Source: an uncultured Ramlibacter sp. (GTDB lineage: Bacteria; Pseudomonadota; Gammaproteobacteria; Burkholderiales; Burkholderiaceae_C). Taken from it: a stretch of DNA of 64,000 nt. The position numbers were made by a program, and so were the translations under genes. The notes beneath the pieces are model-generated. The model ran no database searches and had not been told where the DNA came from. It saw only the letters and a list, made by a program, of their open reading frames with translations. The DNA lies in contig NZ_CAKZHQ010000051.1 in the NCBI RefSeq assembly GCF_936925435.1, positions 62,001 to 126,000 of the forward strand, in the 5' to 3' direction. Below, one piece after another: positions 32,413-42,364 of the stretch. Every line of letters starts with the position of its first letter. Position 1 is the first letter of the stretch.

Positions 32413-32669
32413 CGCCGTGCCCCCGTGCGGGCTTTGACTGGCGCCGGCGCGGCGCCGGCCAGCGGCACCCAGCCCTCACGCCGGCAGGCTTCCCAGACGG
32501 CCATGGCGTGGCCGTGGCCCAGGCCCGAACTGTCCTTGAGCCAGCGCACGAACTCCATGGTCTTGGTGTCCGGCCGCAGGATGCCCTCGCGCACGGCCTG
32601 CTCGAAGAAGTCGCGCGGACTCTTGCCAGTCTTGGCGTGGATGTTCTTGATGTAGGCTTCAAAACTCAT
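32409..32669 (-). CDS. DUF4287 family protein
   Basis: The 86-residue cytosolic protein begins MSFEAYIKNIHAKTGKSPRD and continues with LGHGHAMAVWEACRREGW, the pattern of small DUF4287 proteins that occur alone or fused to DUF5655. Its role is unknown. It is the first gene of a two-gene unit with the DoxX-like gene and is divergent from a TetR regulator. Confidence 0.8.
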   Translation of the reverse strand: MSFEAYIKNIHAKTGKSPRDFFEQAVREGILRPDTKTMEFVRWLKDSSGLGHGHAMAVWEACRREGWVPLAGAAPAPVKARTGARR

Positions 32670-32691
32670 GCAGGTGAACTCCTTAATTGAG

Positions 32692-32712
32692 TATTGATAA
32701 CTATATCCAATA
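32692..32712. promoter_or_regulatory. Putative TetR operator
   Basis: TATTG-N11-CAATA, with an inner GATA-N4-TATC, makes a two-level inverted repeat in the 42-bp gap between the divergent DUF4287 and TetR genes. It touches the TetR start codon, so a bound repressor could block both directions. It is also the only AT-rich patch there. Confidence 0.5.
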
Positions 32713-33353
32713 TGGAAAACCTTGGCAAAAGGGCCTACCGTTCGCAGGCCCGGACCGAATCCGCCGCCCGCACCCTGGCCAGCGTGCTGGACGCCGGGCG
32801 CTACCTGTTTTCGCGCAAGGGGATCGACGCCACCACCATTGCCCAGATCGCCGAGCGGGCCAAGGTGTCGGAGGCCACGGTCTACGCCACGGTCAGGTCC
32901 AAGGCCGGCCTGCTGCAGGGCCTGATGCAGCGCGCCCTGTTCGGCCCGCAGTTCCAGCAGGCCCAGGAGCGGCTCAAGGGCGTGAGCGACCCGCAGCGCA
33001 GCATCGCCCTGAGCGCCCATGTGGCGCGGGCGATCTACGAGGGCGAAAGCTCGGAGCTGAGCCTGCTGATGAAGGCCTCGGCCTTCTCGCCGGAGCTGCG
33101 CAAGTCGCAGCAGGGCTTCGAAAACCTGCGCCGCCAGATGCAGAAAGAGCGCATCGATGCCCTGTTCGACGCCGGGCGCGAGCGCCCCGGGCTGACGCGC
33201 GAAGCGGCGGCCACCCTGTTGTGGATGTACACCGGCCGGGAGATTTACCACAAGCTGGTGCTGGAATCGGGCTGGCAGCCCCAGGCTTACCAGGACTGGC
33301 TGGAACAGACCCTGGCGCAGGCGCTCACCGCGGGCGGCGCCGCGGCAAAATGA
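32712..33353 (+). CDS. TetR-family transcriptional regulator
   Basis: The 213-residue protein has the TetR N-terminal HTH (about 22-68: ASVLDAGRYLFSRKGIDATT, IAERAKVSEATVYATVRSKA) and a variable helical ligand domain. It probably represses the divergent DUF4287-DoxX pair. The adenine deaminase-type gene follows after 27 bp and might share its transcript. ATG 32712 lies inside the putative operator. Confidence 0.9.
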   Translation: MENLGKRAYRSQARTESAARTLASVLDAGRYLFSRKGIDATTIAQIAERAKVSEATVYATVRSKAGLLQGLMQRALFGPQFQQAQERLKGVSDPQRSIALSAHVARAIYEGESSELSLLMKASAFSPELRKSQQGFENLRRQMQKERIDALFDAGRERPGLTREAAATLLWMYTGREIYHKLVLESGWQPQAYQDWLEQTLAQALTAGGAAAK

Positions 33354-34421
<1,068 letters not shown>

Positions 34422-34435
34422 GTTCCGGAGAGGCA

Positions 34436-34834
34436 ATGTCCCAAGCCATCGAGGTGCCGGTCTCCGCCGGCGAGCTGTTCGACAAGCAGACCATCCTGCG
34501 CATCAAGCAGGAGCGCATCAGCGACGCCGCCAAGCTGGCCCATGTGGGGCGCGAGCTGGGCCTGCTGGACGGCATCGCCGCCGGCTTGCTGCAGGGCGCG
34601 CCGCAGGCCGCCGATGTGAACGTGCTGGTGGCCGAACTGCACGCTGTCAACAGCACCCTGTGGGATCTGGAGAACAGCGTGCGCGCGGCCGAGGCGGCCC
34701 AACGCTTCGACGCGGCCTTCATCGGCTCGGCGCGCAGCATCTACGCCGGCAACGACAGGCGCGCCGCGCTCAAGCTGCGCATCAACCAGCTGCTGGGCTC
34801 GGACATCGTCGAAGTCAAGAGCCACACCAGCTGA
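34436..34834 (+). CDS. DUF6165-like protein
   Basis: The 132-residue protein has IEVPVSAGELFDKQTILRIK and ISDAAKLAHVGRELGLLDGI, matching a small conserved family (DUF6165) often found near glycan-assembly or TPR genes. It is helical and charged, with no signal peptide. It is translated after GGAGAGGC and its stop overlaps the start of the TPR gene by one base (TGATG), so the two products are likely to act together. Confidence 0.7.
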   Translation: MSQAIEVPVSAGELFDKQTILRIKQERISDAAKLAHVGRELGLLDGIAAGLLQGAPQAADVNVLVAELHAVNSTLWDLENSVRAAEAAQRFDAAFIGSARSIYAGNDRRAALKLRINQLLGSDIVEVKSHTS

Positions 34835-36684
34835 TGGCGGACCTGCAGACACTGCGCGAGGCCCTGGCCTGCCAGCGCCAGGGCAACTGGGCGCTGGCCG
34901 AGGTGCTGTGCCGCAGCTACCTGCAGGGCGCGCCCTGCAGCGCCGACGCCCTGGGCCTTCTGGGCCTGATCGAGGCCCACAAGGGCAAGCTGAGCGAGGG
35001 TGCGGCCCTCCTGCAGCGCGCGGCCCAGGCCGCGCCCGCCAATCCCGGCCTGCATTTCAACCTGGGCCTGGTGCAGCAGGAGGCCGGCCGCCATGCGCAG
35101 GCGCTGGCGGCCTTCGACGCGGCATTGCGGCTGCGCGGTGATGTCGACGTTTTCCACCAGGCGCGCGGCATTGCTTTGAAAAACCTGGACCGGCCGCAAG
35201 AGGCCCTGGCCGCCTACGACGCGGCCCTGCAGCTGAATCCGCGCCTGTTCAGCGCCCACCACAACCGGGCCGTGGCCCTGAAGCAGCTGGGCCGGCTGGA
35301 CGAGGCCATCGACGCCTGGCGCGCGGCGCTGGCGCTGCAGCCGCGCTCGGCCGATCTGTACAACAGCCTGGGCATCGCCTTGCACCAGCAAGGCCAGCAC
35401 GCGCAGGCGCTGGCAGCCTTTGAGCAGGCGGTCGCCTTGCAGCCCGATGCCATGGCGATGATGAATGCCGGCGTCAGCCTGCTGGAACTCAAGCGCCATG
35501 ACGACGCCCTGGCCATGCTGGACCGCGCCCTGGCCTTGCAGCCGCAGCTGGCCGATGCCCGCCTGAACCGCGGCAATGTGCTGGCCGCGCTGGAGCGCCA
35601 CGGCGAAGCCATCGCCGACTACCAGGCGGTGCTGGCCGCGCGGCCCGGCGACGTCGATGCGCTGATGAACCTGGCCAACACCTTGCGCGATAGCGGCGAC
35701 CACAGCCAGGCCCAGCCCTGGTACGACCAGGCCCTGGCGCTGGACCCGGGCAATGCCGGCGTGCGCTGGAACCGCGCCCTGTCGCTGCTGGCCACTGGCG
35801 ACTACGCCCAGGGCTGGCGCGACTACCAGGCACGCGCCCAGGCCGACAAGCTGGGCCACCGTGCGCGCGATTTCGGCGTGCCGCTGTGGCTGGGCGATGC
35901 CTCCGTGGCCGGCCGCACCGTGCTGCTGCATGCAGAGCAGGGCCTGGGCGACACGCTGCAGTTCTGCCGCTATGCCGCGGCGGTGGCGGCGCTGGGCGCG
36001 CGCGTGGTGCTGGAAGTGCAGGCGCCGCTGGTGGGCCTGCTGCAAGGCCTGGAGGGCGTGGCGCAGCTGGTGGCGCGCGGCGACGCCCTGTCACCCATCG
36101 ACTTGCACTGCCCGCTGCTGAGCGTGCCGCTGGCCCTGGGCACGACGCTGGACACCATTCCCGCATCTGTGCCCTACCTGCGCGCCGAGCCTGCCCTGGT
36201 GGCGCACTGGCAGCAGTTCCTGGCGCAGCGCAAGGCCGCCACGGGCAGGCCGCAGATCGGTGTCTCCTGGTCGGGCAATGCCGGCTACTGGAACGACCAC
36301 CGCCGCTCCATGGCCAAGGCCGTGATGCAGCGTGGCCTGCCGCCCTGCGCCGACTACTGGAGCCTGCAAAAGCCCGGGGATGCCAGCGACGGCGTGCCAG
36401 ATGGCCAGCCCATCCTGGAGTTTGCGCAGAGCGACTTCGCCAACACGGCGGCGCAGATCTGCGCGTTGGACGCCGTCATCAGCGTCGACACTTCCATCGG
36501 CCACCTCACGGGCGCGCTGGGCCGGCCGCTGTGGCTGCTGTTGTCGCGCCCGGCCGACTGGCGTTGGCTGGAAGAGCGGACTGACAGCCCCTGGTACCCG
36601 ACGGCGCGCTTGCTGCGCCAGACCACGCCTGGCGACTGGGCGCCGCTGTTTGCCCAGCTCCCAGCACTGGTGCGCGCTCTATAG
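34834..36684 (+). CDS. TPR protein with C-terminal glycosyltransferase-like domain
   Basis: The 616-residue protein starts with about nine TPR units (10-325; for example FNLGLVQQEAGRHAQALAAF and YNSLGIALHQQGQHAQALAA) followed by a domain (about 340-610) like the C-terminal region of heptosyltransferase/GT9 or DUF-type TPR glycosyltransferases: LLHAEQGLGDTLQFCRYAAA, IGVSWSGNAGYWNDHRRSM, AVISVDTSIGHLTGALG. Such proteins may modify proteins or surface glycans. Coupling to DUF6165 supports an envelope role. No signal peptide is visible, so it is probably cytosolic. Confidence 0.85.
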   Translation: MADLQTLREALACQRQGNWALAEVLCRSYLQGAPCSADALGLLGLIEAHKGKLSEGAALLQRAAQAAPANPGLHFNLGLVQQEAGRHAQALAAFDAALRLRGDVDVFHQARGIALKNLDRPQEALAAYDAALQLNPRLFSAHHNRAVALKQLGRLDEAIDAWRAALALQPRSADLYNSLGIALHQQGQHAQALAAFEQAVALQPDAMAMMNAGVSLLELKRHDDALAMLDRALALQPQLADARLNRGNVLAALERHGEAIADYQAVLAARPGDVDALMNLANTLRDSGDHSQAQPWYDQALALDPGNAGVRWNRALSLLATGDYAQGWRDYQARAQADKLGHRARDFGVPLWLGDASVAGRTVLLHAEQGLGDTLQFCRYAAAVAALGARVVLEVQAPLVGLLQGLEGVAQLVARGDALSPIDLHCPLLSVPLALGTTLDTIPASVPYLRAEPALVAHWQQFLAQRKAATGRPQIGVSWSGNAGYWNDHRRSMAKAVMQRGLPPCADYWSLQKPGDASDGVPDGQPILEFAQSDFANTAAQICALDAVISVDTSIGHLTGALGRPLWLLLSRPADWRWLEERTDSPWYPTARLLRQTTPGDWAPLFAQLPALVRAL

Positions 36685-36707
36685 GGCTAGCGTTTAAAAT
36701 GCATCCA

Positions 36708-36734
36708 GCCGCTGTGCCCCGCAGCGGCTTTTTT
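36708..36734 (+). terminator. Rho-independent terminator after the TPR gene
   Basis: GCCGCTGTGCCCCGCAGCGG followed by CTTTTTTC forms a 6-bp GC stem with T-run, 23 bp after the stop of the TPR gene and 30 bp before the next start codon, so it separates the two units. Confidence 0.85.
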
Positions 36735-36763
36735 CATTGTTCGGGGCCATGTAGAGGACCACC

Positions 36764-37837
36764 ATGTACAAAAACCTCGCCGCCACGTTTGTGGCTGCCT
36801 GCTGTTTTGCTTCCCCTGTTTTCTCCCAGACCAGGGAGCCGCTCAAGGTCGGCTTCGTCTACGTCACGCCCGTCACCGATGCCGGGTGGGTCCGCCAGCA
36901 CGAGGAAGGCCGCAAGGCCGTCGAGGCCGCGTTCGCGGGCAAGGTCAAGACCAGCTTCGTCGAGAACGTGGCCGAGGGCCCGGACGCCGAGCGCGTCATC
37001 CGCGACCTGGCGCGCCAGGGCCACAAGCTGATCTTCACGCCCAGCTTCGGCTACATGGAGCCCACGCTCAAGGTGGCCAGGGACTTCCCCGACGTGAAGT
37101 TCGAGTCCATCACCGGCTACAAGACCGCGGCCAACGTGGCCGTGGCCAACGCGCGCCACTACGAGGGCCGCTACCTGGCCGGCATCGCCGCCGGCCGCAT
37201 GAGCAAGACCGGCGTGGCCGGCTACGTGGCGGGCTTTCCCATCCCCGAGGTGCTGCAAGGCATCAACGCCTTCACCCTGGGCATGCGCTCGGTCAACCCC
37301 AAGGCGACGGTCAAGGTGGTCTGGCTCAACGCCTGGTTCGACCCGCCGCGCGAGCGCGACGCCGCCATGAGCCTGTTCGACCAGCAGGCCGACGTGGTGT
37401 CCTTCCACACCGGCTCCACCGCCGTGATGGCAGCGGCCCAGGAGCGCGGCAAGATGGCCGTGGCCTACCACTCCGACATGCGCAAGACCGCGCCCGACGC
37501 CCAGATCATTGCCGTCACCCACCAGTGGGGCGAGTACTACAAGCGCCGCACCCAGGCGGTGCTCGATGGCAGCTGGACCAGCGCCAATCTCTGGGGCGGC
37601 GTCAAGGAAGGCATGACCCGCGTCGAGGGTTTCGGCCCCAAGGTGCCCAAGGCGGTGCAAGAGGAAGTGCTGGCGCGCCAGAAGGACATCGCCGCCGGCA
37701 AGCTGCGGCCTTTTGCCGGCCCCCTGAGCGACAACGAGGGCAAGTCCGTACTCGCTGCTGGTGCATCGCTGAGCGACGAACAGATCCTGGGTATGAATTT
37801 TCTTGTATCGGGAGTGCAGGGGAAGCTTGCAAAATAA
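36764..37837 (+). CDS. BMP-family periplasmic binding protein, second paralogue
   Basis: The 357-residue protein has a Sec signal (MYKNLAATFVAACCFASPVF, cleavage near S-Q) without a lipobox, then the BMP/PnrA fold: VGFVYVTPVTDAGWVRQHEE, FTPSFGYMEPTLKVARDFP, VAGYVAGFPIPEVLQGINAF. It is close in layout to the lipoprotein at 30256 but soluble, and has no transporter genes beside it. It may share the YufOPQ-like permease with a different ligand range, or act in sensing. guaD follows by 4 bp, tying it to guanine or guanosine use. Confidence 0.93.
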   Translation: MYKNLAATFVAACCFASPVFSQTREPLKVGFVYVTPVTDAGWVRQHEEGRKAVEAAFAGKVKTSFVENVAEGPDAERVIRDLARQGHKLIFTPSFGYMEPTLKVARDFPDVKFESITGYKTAANVAVANARHYEGRYLAGIAAGRMSKTGVAGYVAGFPIPEVLQGINAFTLGMRSVNPKATVKVVWLNAWFDPPRERDAAMSLFDQQADVVSFHTGSTAVMAAAQERGKMAVAYHSDMRKTAPDAQIIAVTHQWGEYYKRRTQAVLDGSWTSANLWGGVKEGMTRVEGFGPKVPKAVQEEVLARQKDIAAGKLRPFAGPLSDNEGKSVLAAGASLSDEQILGMNFLVSGVQGKLAK

Positions 37838-37841
37838 GGGC

Positions 37842-39116
37842 ATGAAAGCCTACCGCGCCGCCCTCCTGCGTTTTGCCGATGATGGGTCGGCCCTCTACGA
37901 CGAAGACGGCCTGCTGGTCATCGGCCCCGATGCCAGCGGCCGCAAGGTGGTGCGCGCCGCTGGCGCGTACAGCGCGCTGGCCGGCAATTTCCCCGGCGTG
38001 GCGGTGGAGCACCTGCCGGGCCGCATCCTGGCGCCGGGTTTCATTGACCTGCATGTGCACTTCCCGCAGACCGACGTGATCGGCTCGCCGGCCGAGGGCC
38101 TGCTGCCCTGGTTGGAGAACTACACCTTCCCGCACGAATCGCGCTTTGCCGACCCGGCCTATGCCCAGGGCGTGGCCACCGTCTTCTTCGATGAACTGCT
38201 GCGCCACGGCGTGACCACGGCCCTGACCTTTGCCACCTCGCATCCGGCCTCCGTCAATGCCTTGATGGAAGACGCCCAGCGCCGCGGCCTGCGCCTGATC
38301 GCCGGCAAGGTGCTGCAGGACCGCCACTCGCCCGACGGCGTGCGCGACGAGACCGAGCAATCGCTGGCCGACAGCGAAGCGCTGATCCAGAAGTGGCACG
38401 GCACGGACCGCCTGGGCTATGCCATCACGCCGCGCTTTGCGCCCAGCTGCAGCGAGGCCCAGCTGCGCGGCGCCGGCGAGCTTGCGGCCAAGTACCCCGA
38501 CGTGTGGATCCAGTCGCATGTGGCGGAGAACAAGGACGAGATCGCCTGGGCGCGCCAGCTGTTCCCGGCTTCGCGCAGCTACCTGGCTGTGTACGACGAC
38601 TTCGGCCTGATGCGCGAGCGCGCCATCTACGCCCACTGCATCCACTTCGACGACGAAGACCGGTCCCTGATGCGCAGCACCGGCGCGGCGGCAGCCGTCA
38701 GCCCCACCAGCAATCTCTTTCTGGGCAGCGGTTTCTTCGACTTTGCCGGGGCCGACCGCATCGGCTTCCAGTACGGCCTGGCCAGCGACGTCGGCGGCGG
38801 CACCAGCTTCAGCCCCTTCCACACCATGCTGGCGGCCTACTACGTGGGCCGCGAGGGCCAAACCAAGCAGGGCGTGTCGCTGTCGCCGCAGCAGCTGTGG
38901 TGGCGCCACACGGCCGGCGCGGCCCAGGCCCTGGGCCTGGACGGCGTGGTGGGCAACCTGCAGCCCGGCTGCGAGGCCGACTTCATCGTGCTCAACCCGC
39001 AGGCCATGCCCTTGCTGGCGCGCAAAGTGGCGCATGCGCGCAACCTCGACGAGCTGCTGTTCTCGCTGATCGTGCTGGGCGACGACCGGATCGTCGAACG
39101 GACCGTGATCTCCTAA
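37842..39116 (+). CDS. guaD: Guanine deaminase
   Basis: The 424-residue zinc amidohydrolase converts guanine to xanthine in the cytosol, feeding XdhAB. Metal ligands are PGFIDLHVHFPQTD (His71 and His73), the His in QSHVAENKDE, the His in AHCIHFDDED and the Asp in LASDVGGGTSFS. ATG 37842 starts 4 nt after the stop of the BMP gene, in one operon with it. Length (E. coli GuaD about 440) and motifs are normal. It ends tail-to-tail with the dioxygenase gene, overlapping by 3 bp. Confidence 0.95.
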   Translation: MKAYRAALLRFADDGSALYDEDGLLVIGPDASGRKVVRAAGAYSALAGNFPGVAVEHLPGRILAPGFIDLHVHFPQTDVIGSPAEGLLPWLENYTFPHESRFADPAYAQGVATVFFDELLRHGVTTALTFATSHPASVNALMEDAQRRGLRLIAGKVLQDRHSPDGVRDETEQSLADSEALIQKWHGTDRLGYAITPRFAPSCSEAQLRGAGELAAKYPDVWIQSHVAENKDEIAWARQLFPASRSYLAVYDDFGLMRERAIYAHCIHFDDEDRSLMRSTGAAAAVSPTSNLFLGSGFFDFAGADRIGFQYGLASDVGGGTSFSPFHTMLAAYYVGREGQTKQGVSLSPQQLWWRHTAGAAQALGLDGVVGNLQPGCEADFIVLNPQAMPLLARKVAHARNLDELLFSLIVLGDDRIVERTVIS

Positions 39117-39931
39117 GCCGCCACGCCAAGCTGCAGCGTGGCGACATAGCCGGCGTTGTTGCTGCCCGTCACGCTGGCCAGCTGCAGGCTGGAGCCGTCG
39201 CCGAAGACGTTGTCGCCCGACAGGCTGGTGCCCGCCAGGTTGGCGGCGCTGCCGGTGTAGCGCGAATCGGCATAGACGGCGCTGCAGGCCGCCTTGGGCA
39301 AAGCCAGCTGCGAGGTGCGGATGTCATTGTTGCCGCCGGTGGCCGCGGACAGGCTGGAGAACACCTCGAAGTGGATGTGCGGCCAGCGGCCGTCGTAGCA
39401 GCCCGGGAAGATGGTGGTGAAGGTGACGTCGCCGGCGGTGTCGCTGACCTGCACGCCGCGCAGGTAGTTCTCGCCGGCGATGGCCGGGGAGTACATCGAG
39501 TAGCGGCCCAGGGCGTCGCAGTGCCAGAGATAGACCGCGAAGCCGGCCAGCGAGGCGCAGCTGTTGGCGGTGTTGACCAGCTGCAGGCGCAGGGTCAGGG
39601 CAATGCCGGCTGCGGTGGCGCTGGCGCCGTTGAAGCTGGAGGTGATGACGCTGCGCACGATGCCGCTTTGCGTGAGCGCATTGGCCGTGCTGCCACCGGC
39701 GCCGGCGTTCGTGCCGTCGCCAGGGTAGGGGCCGGCGGTCTCCTGCGGGATGGCGCTGCAGCTGGTGCCGCTGCTGGAAGACGAGGAGCTTTCCTCGTCT
39801 TCCGTGCCGCCACAGGCGCCCAGCAGGACGGTGGCGCCGGCGCCCAGCCAGGCCAGGGCCTGGCGGCGCTGCAGCAGGGTGGACAGGTCGTGGGCCAGGC
39901 CCTCGGGGTGGGAGTGTTTGTGTGCTTGCAT
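39113..39931 (-). CDS. Exported lipoprotein intradiol ring-cleavage dioxygenase-like protein
   Basis: The 272-residue precursor carries a twin-arginine-like signal with lipobox (LLQRRQALAWLGAGATVLLG then ACGG) and a poly-Ser linker. The fold is that of protocatechuate 3,4-dioxygenase-type enzymes. Fe ligands are visible as Tyr in GRYS, Tyr in GCYDGR and His in PHIHFEVF. Cytosolic intradiol enzymes lack a signal, so this one would act outside the cytoplasm. The usual CxxxP-rich N-terminal helix is shortened. ATG 39931 is preceded by GGAG. Substrate unknown; a catechol derivative is expected. Confidence 0.82.
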   Translation of the reverse strand: MQAHKHSHPEGLAHDLSTLLQRRQALAWLGAGATVLLGACGGTEDEESSSSSSSGTSCSAIPQETAGPYPGDGTNAGAGGSTANALTQSGIVRSVITSSFNGASATAAGIALTLRLQLVNTANSCASLAGFAVYLWHCDALGRYSMYSPAIAGENYLRGVQVSDTAGDVTFTTIFPGCYDGRWPHIHFEVFSSLSAATGGNNDIRTSQLALPKAACSAVYADSRYTGSAANLAGTSLSGDNVFGDGSSLQLASVTGSNNAGYVATLQLGVAA

Positions 39932-39996
39932 GGCCTCCAGCATCGCGGCCAATTGCGCAGAAATCTGGCAGAAGCGCAGCGGCCCGCGCGCGCTGT

Positions 39997-40665
39997 TCAG
40001 CGCTCTTCGAAGCTGAAGCCCACGCCGTAGACCGAGCGGATCCAGTCATGGCCGGGATCGACCGCCCCCAGCTTGCGGCGCAGGTTCTTCACGTGGCTGT
40101 CCAGCGCCCGCTGGTTGGCGTCCAGCGCCTCGGGATAAACCAGGTCCAGCAACTGGGCGCGCGAGAAGATGCGGCCGGGCCGCGCCGCCAGCACCGCCAG
40201 CAGGCCGAACTCCTTGCGCGTGAGATCCAGCCGCGCGCCCTGCAGCATGGCCCTGCCCTGGCCCGCATCGAGTTGCAGGCCGCTGCGCGGCGCCTGGCCG
40301 CCGCTGCGCCGCAGGACGGCCTGGACCCGCGCCACCACCTCGCGCGGCGAGAAGGGCTTGCAGATGTAGTCATCCGCGCCCAGCTCCAGGCCCAGCAGGC
40401 GGTCGACCTCCTCGACCCGGGCCGTGAGCATCACCACCGGCAGGCTGCCGCGCTCGCGCAGGGCGCGCAGCACGGACAGGCCATCGCGTCCCGGCAGCAT
40501 CAGGTCCAGCAGCACCAGGGCCGGCGGCTGTGCCAGCGCGGCCTGCAGGGCCAGCTCGCCATCGGCGAAGTGCTGGGGCGTGTAGCCGGCGGCGCGCAGG
40601 TAGTCGACCAGCACGGAGGCGATGTCGGCCTCGTCCTCGACGACGAAGATGGCCGGTCCGCTCAT
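39997..40665 (-). CDS. OmpR-family response regulator (BaeR-like)
   Basis: The 222-residue protein has a receiver domain (phospho-acceptor Asp54 in VLLDLMLPGRDGLS, switch region MLTARVEEVDRLLGLELGAD, CKPFSPREV) and a C-terminal winged helix (about 125-220: LTRKEFGLLAVLAARPGRIF, DSHVKNLRRKL, IRSVYGVGFSF). Its start overlaps the end of the sensor kinase gene by 4 bp (ATGA), so it is the second gene of the pair. Related BaeSR systems answer to envelope stress and control efflux pumps. Confidence 0.94.
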   Translation of the reverse strand: MSGPAIFVVEDEADIASVLVDYLRAAGYTPQHFADGELALQAALAQPPALVLLDLMLPGRDGLSVLRALRERGSLPVVMLTARVEEVDRLLGLELGADDYICKPFSPREVVARVQAVLRRSGGQAPRSGLQLDAGQGRAMLQGARLDLTRKEFGLLAVLAARPGRIFSRAQLLDLVYPEALDANQRALDSHVKNLRRKLGAVDPGHDWIRSVYGVGFSFEER

Positions 40666-42215
40666 GCCGGGGCCACCGGCAGGGTGATGGTGATGCGCAG
40701 CCCGCCCAGCGGCGACAGCGCCGCCGCGATGCTGCCACCGTGTGCTTGCACGATGGCCTTGCAAATGGCCAGGCCCAGGCCGGCGCCGCCGCTGGCCCGG
40801 GCGCGTGAGGCCTCGCCGCGGAAGAAGCGCTCGAACAGGCGCGGCAGGTCCTCCCGCCGCGGCGCGGGCGCCGAGTCCTCGACCACCAGGGTGAGCAGGC
40901 TGCCCGGTCCGGCGCCCAGGGCCGCGAACAGGCGCAGCGTTCCGCCCGTGTCGGTGTAGCGCAGGCTGTTTTCCAGCAGGTTGCTGGTCACCTGGGCCAG
41001 GCGGCCGTCGTCGCCGCGCACGCGCGGGCGCGCGCCGGCCTGCAGGGCGCGCAGGCTGTCCAGGCCTTCGATGCGGATGCCGCGCTGCGCCAGGCGCGGG
41101 GCCATGGCCTCGGCCGCATCGAGCAGCACCTGCAGCGGTTCGGCCGTCGTCGCCTGCAAGGCCTGCGGGTCGTAGGCCTCTTCCATGCCCAGGCGCAGGT
41201 CGTCCACCAGCTGGCCCAGGCGCATCACCTGGCCATGCAGGCGGCGGGCCGTGCCGGCATCGAAGCTGCGCACGCCGTCCTGCACCGCCTCGATCTCGGC
41301 GCGCACCGCTGCCACCGGTGTGCGCAACTCGTGCGCCACGTCGGACAGCCATTGCTGGCGCGACTGCTCCACTGCCGCCAGCTTGGCGGCCATGGCGTTG
41401 AAGGTCTGGCTCAGGTCGGCCAGCTCGTCGTTGCCCTGCACCGGGACAGCCACATTCAGCCGGCCGTCGGCCACGGCGCTGGCCGCGCCCACCAGCTGCT
41501 CCACCGGCCGCAGCCAGCGGCGCGCCAGAGCGGCCGACAGCAGCAGGGCCAGCAGCAGGCCGGCCAGGCCGGTATAGATGATGAAGCGCGACTGCTGGGC
41601 GATGAAGGCCTGGTCGGCGGCCGAGCCTATGCCGGCCAGCGGCGCCAGCGCCAGCCAGCCCACGGTGCGGCCGTCCACTTGCACCGGTGTGCGCAGCGCA
41701 TCGGCATCGATGGACGCATTGCCGGCGATGAGCTCGCTGCCGTCGGCGGCCAGCAGGGCCAGTCGGCTGTAAATCGAGCCGGGCATGGCGCGCGGGTCGC
41801 CAGGGCGGCCGGGTGGCGGGGGCGGCGTATAGCGGTCGGGCAGCACGTCCAGCTGCGGCCCGCCGAGCGGCCTACCCGGGCCCCCAGGCCCGAAGCCGGG
41901 ACCGCGGTCCGGCCCTGCACCGCGCGGCGGCCCGGGTGGCCCGCCGTCGCGCACCGGCAGCATGCCGCCGGGCATCTGGGCCGCATGCCAGGCCTGGCTG
42001 TCGCCGCGCAAGCGGTTCCAGTTGCCGTCGCGGGTGTAGATGCGCTGCAGGTTGGCCACCATCCAGTCCAGGCGTGACAGCTCGATCTCGGCCACATAGG
42101 CGCCGATGCCGCGCTGCAGGCCCAGGCGCGACAGGCCGGTGAACAGGGCCAGCAGCAGGGCCAGCAGCAGCGCCAGGGCGATGAAGAACTTGCGCTGCAG
42201 CGTCAGGCGGGGCAT
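40662..42215 (-). CDS. Sensor histidine kinase (BaeS-like) with Pro/Gly-rich periplasmic insert
   Basis: The 517-residue kinase has TM1 at about 9-27, a periplasmic region to about 210, TM2 at about 212-231, HAMP at about 232-284, a phospho-acceptor His295 in SDVAHELRTP, and an ATPase domain (NLLENSLRYTDTGG; GGAGLGLAICKAIVQAHGG). The periplasmic part carries an unusual stretch at about 82-142 made mostly of Pro, Gly, Arg and Asp (GPPGPPRGAGPDRGPGFGPG), which looks disordered. It is the first gene of the two-component operon; what it senses is unknown. Confidence 0.93.
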   Translation of the reverse strand: MPRLTLQRKFFIALALLLALLLALFTGLSRLGLQRGIGAYVAEIELSRLDWMVANLQRIYTRDGNWNRLRGDSQAWHAAQMPGGMLPVRDGGPPGPPRGAGPDRGPGFGPGGPGRPLGGPQLDVLPDRYTPPPPPGRPGDPRAMPGSIYSRLALLAADGSELIAGNASIDADALRTPVQVDGRTVGWLALAPLAGIGSAADQAFIAQQSRFIIYTGLAGLLLALLLSAALARRWLRPVEQLVGAASAVADGRLNVAVPVQGNDELADLSQTFNAMAAKLAAVEQSRQQWLSDVAHELRTPVAAVRAEIEAVQDGVRSFDAGTARRLHGQVMRLGQLVDDLRLGMEEAYDPQALQATTAEPLQVLLDAAEAMAPRLAQRGIRIEGLDSLRALQAGARPRVRGDDGRLAQVTSNLLENSLRYTDTGGTLRLFAALGAGPGSLLTLVVEDSAPAPRREDLPRLFERFFRGEASRARASGGAGLGLAICKAIVQAHGGSIAAALSPLGGLRITITLPVAPA

Positions 42216-42364
42216 CGGCTCATTTTGCAGGAGGCTGGTTGCCGCCGGCGAGGGTGTTGGGTGGCGTCATGCGCCCACTTTAGGCGCCGATCGGGGAGGA
42301 AATGAGGAGGGCGGCGGCTGCGCCGGGAGGGTGGCCCGTAAAATGACCCACAGGAGAGAACGCA

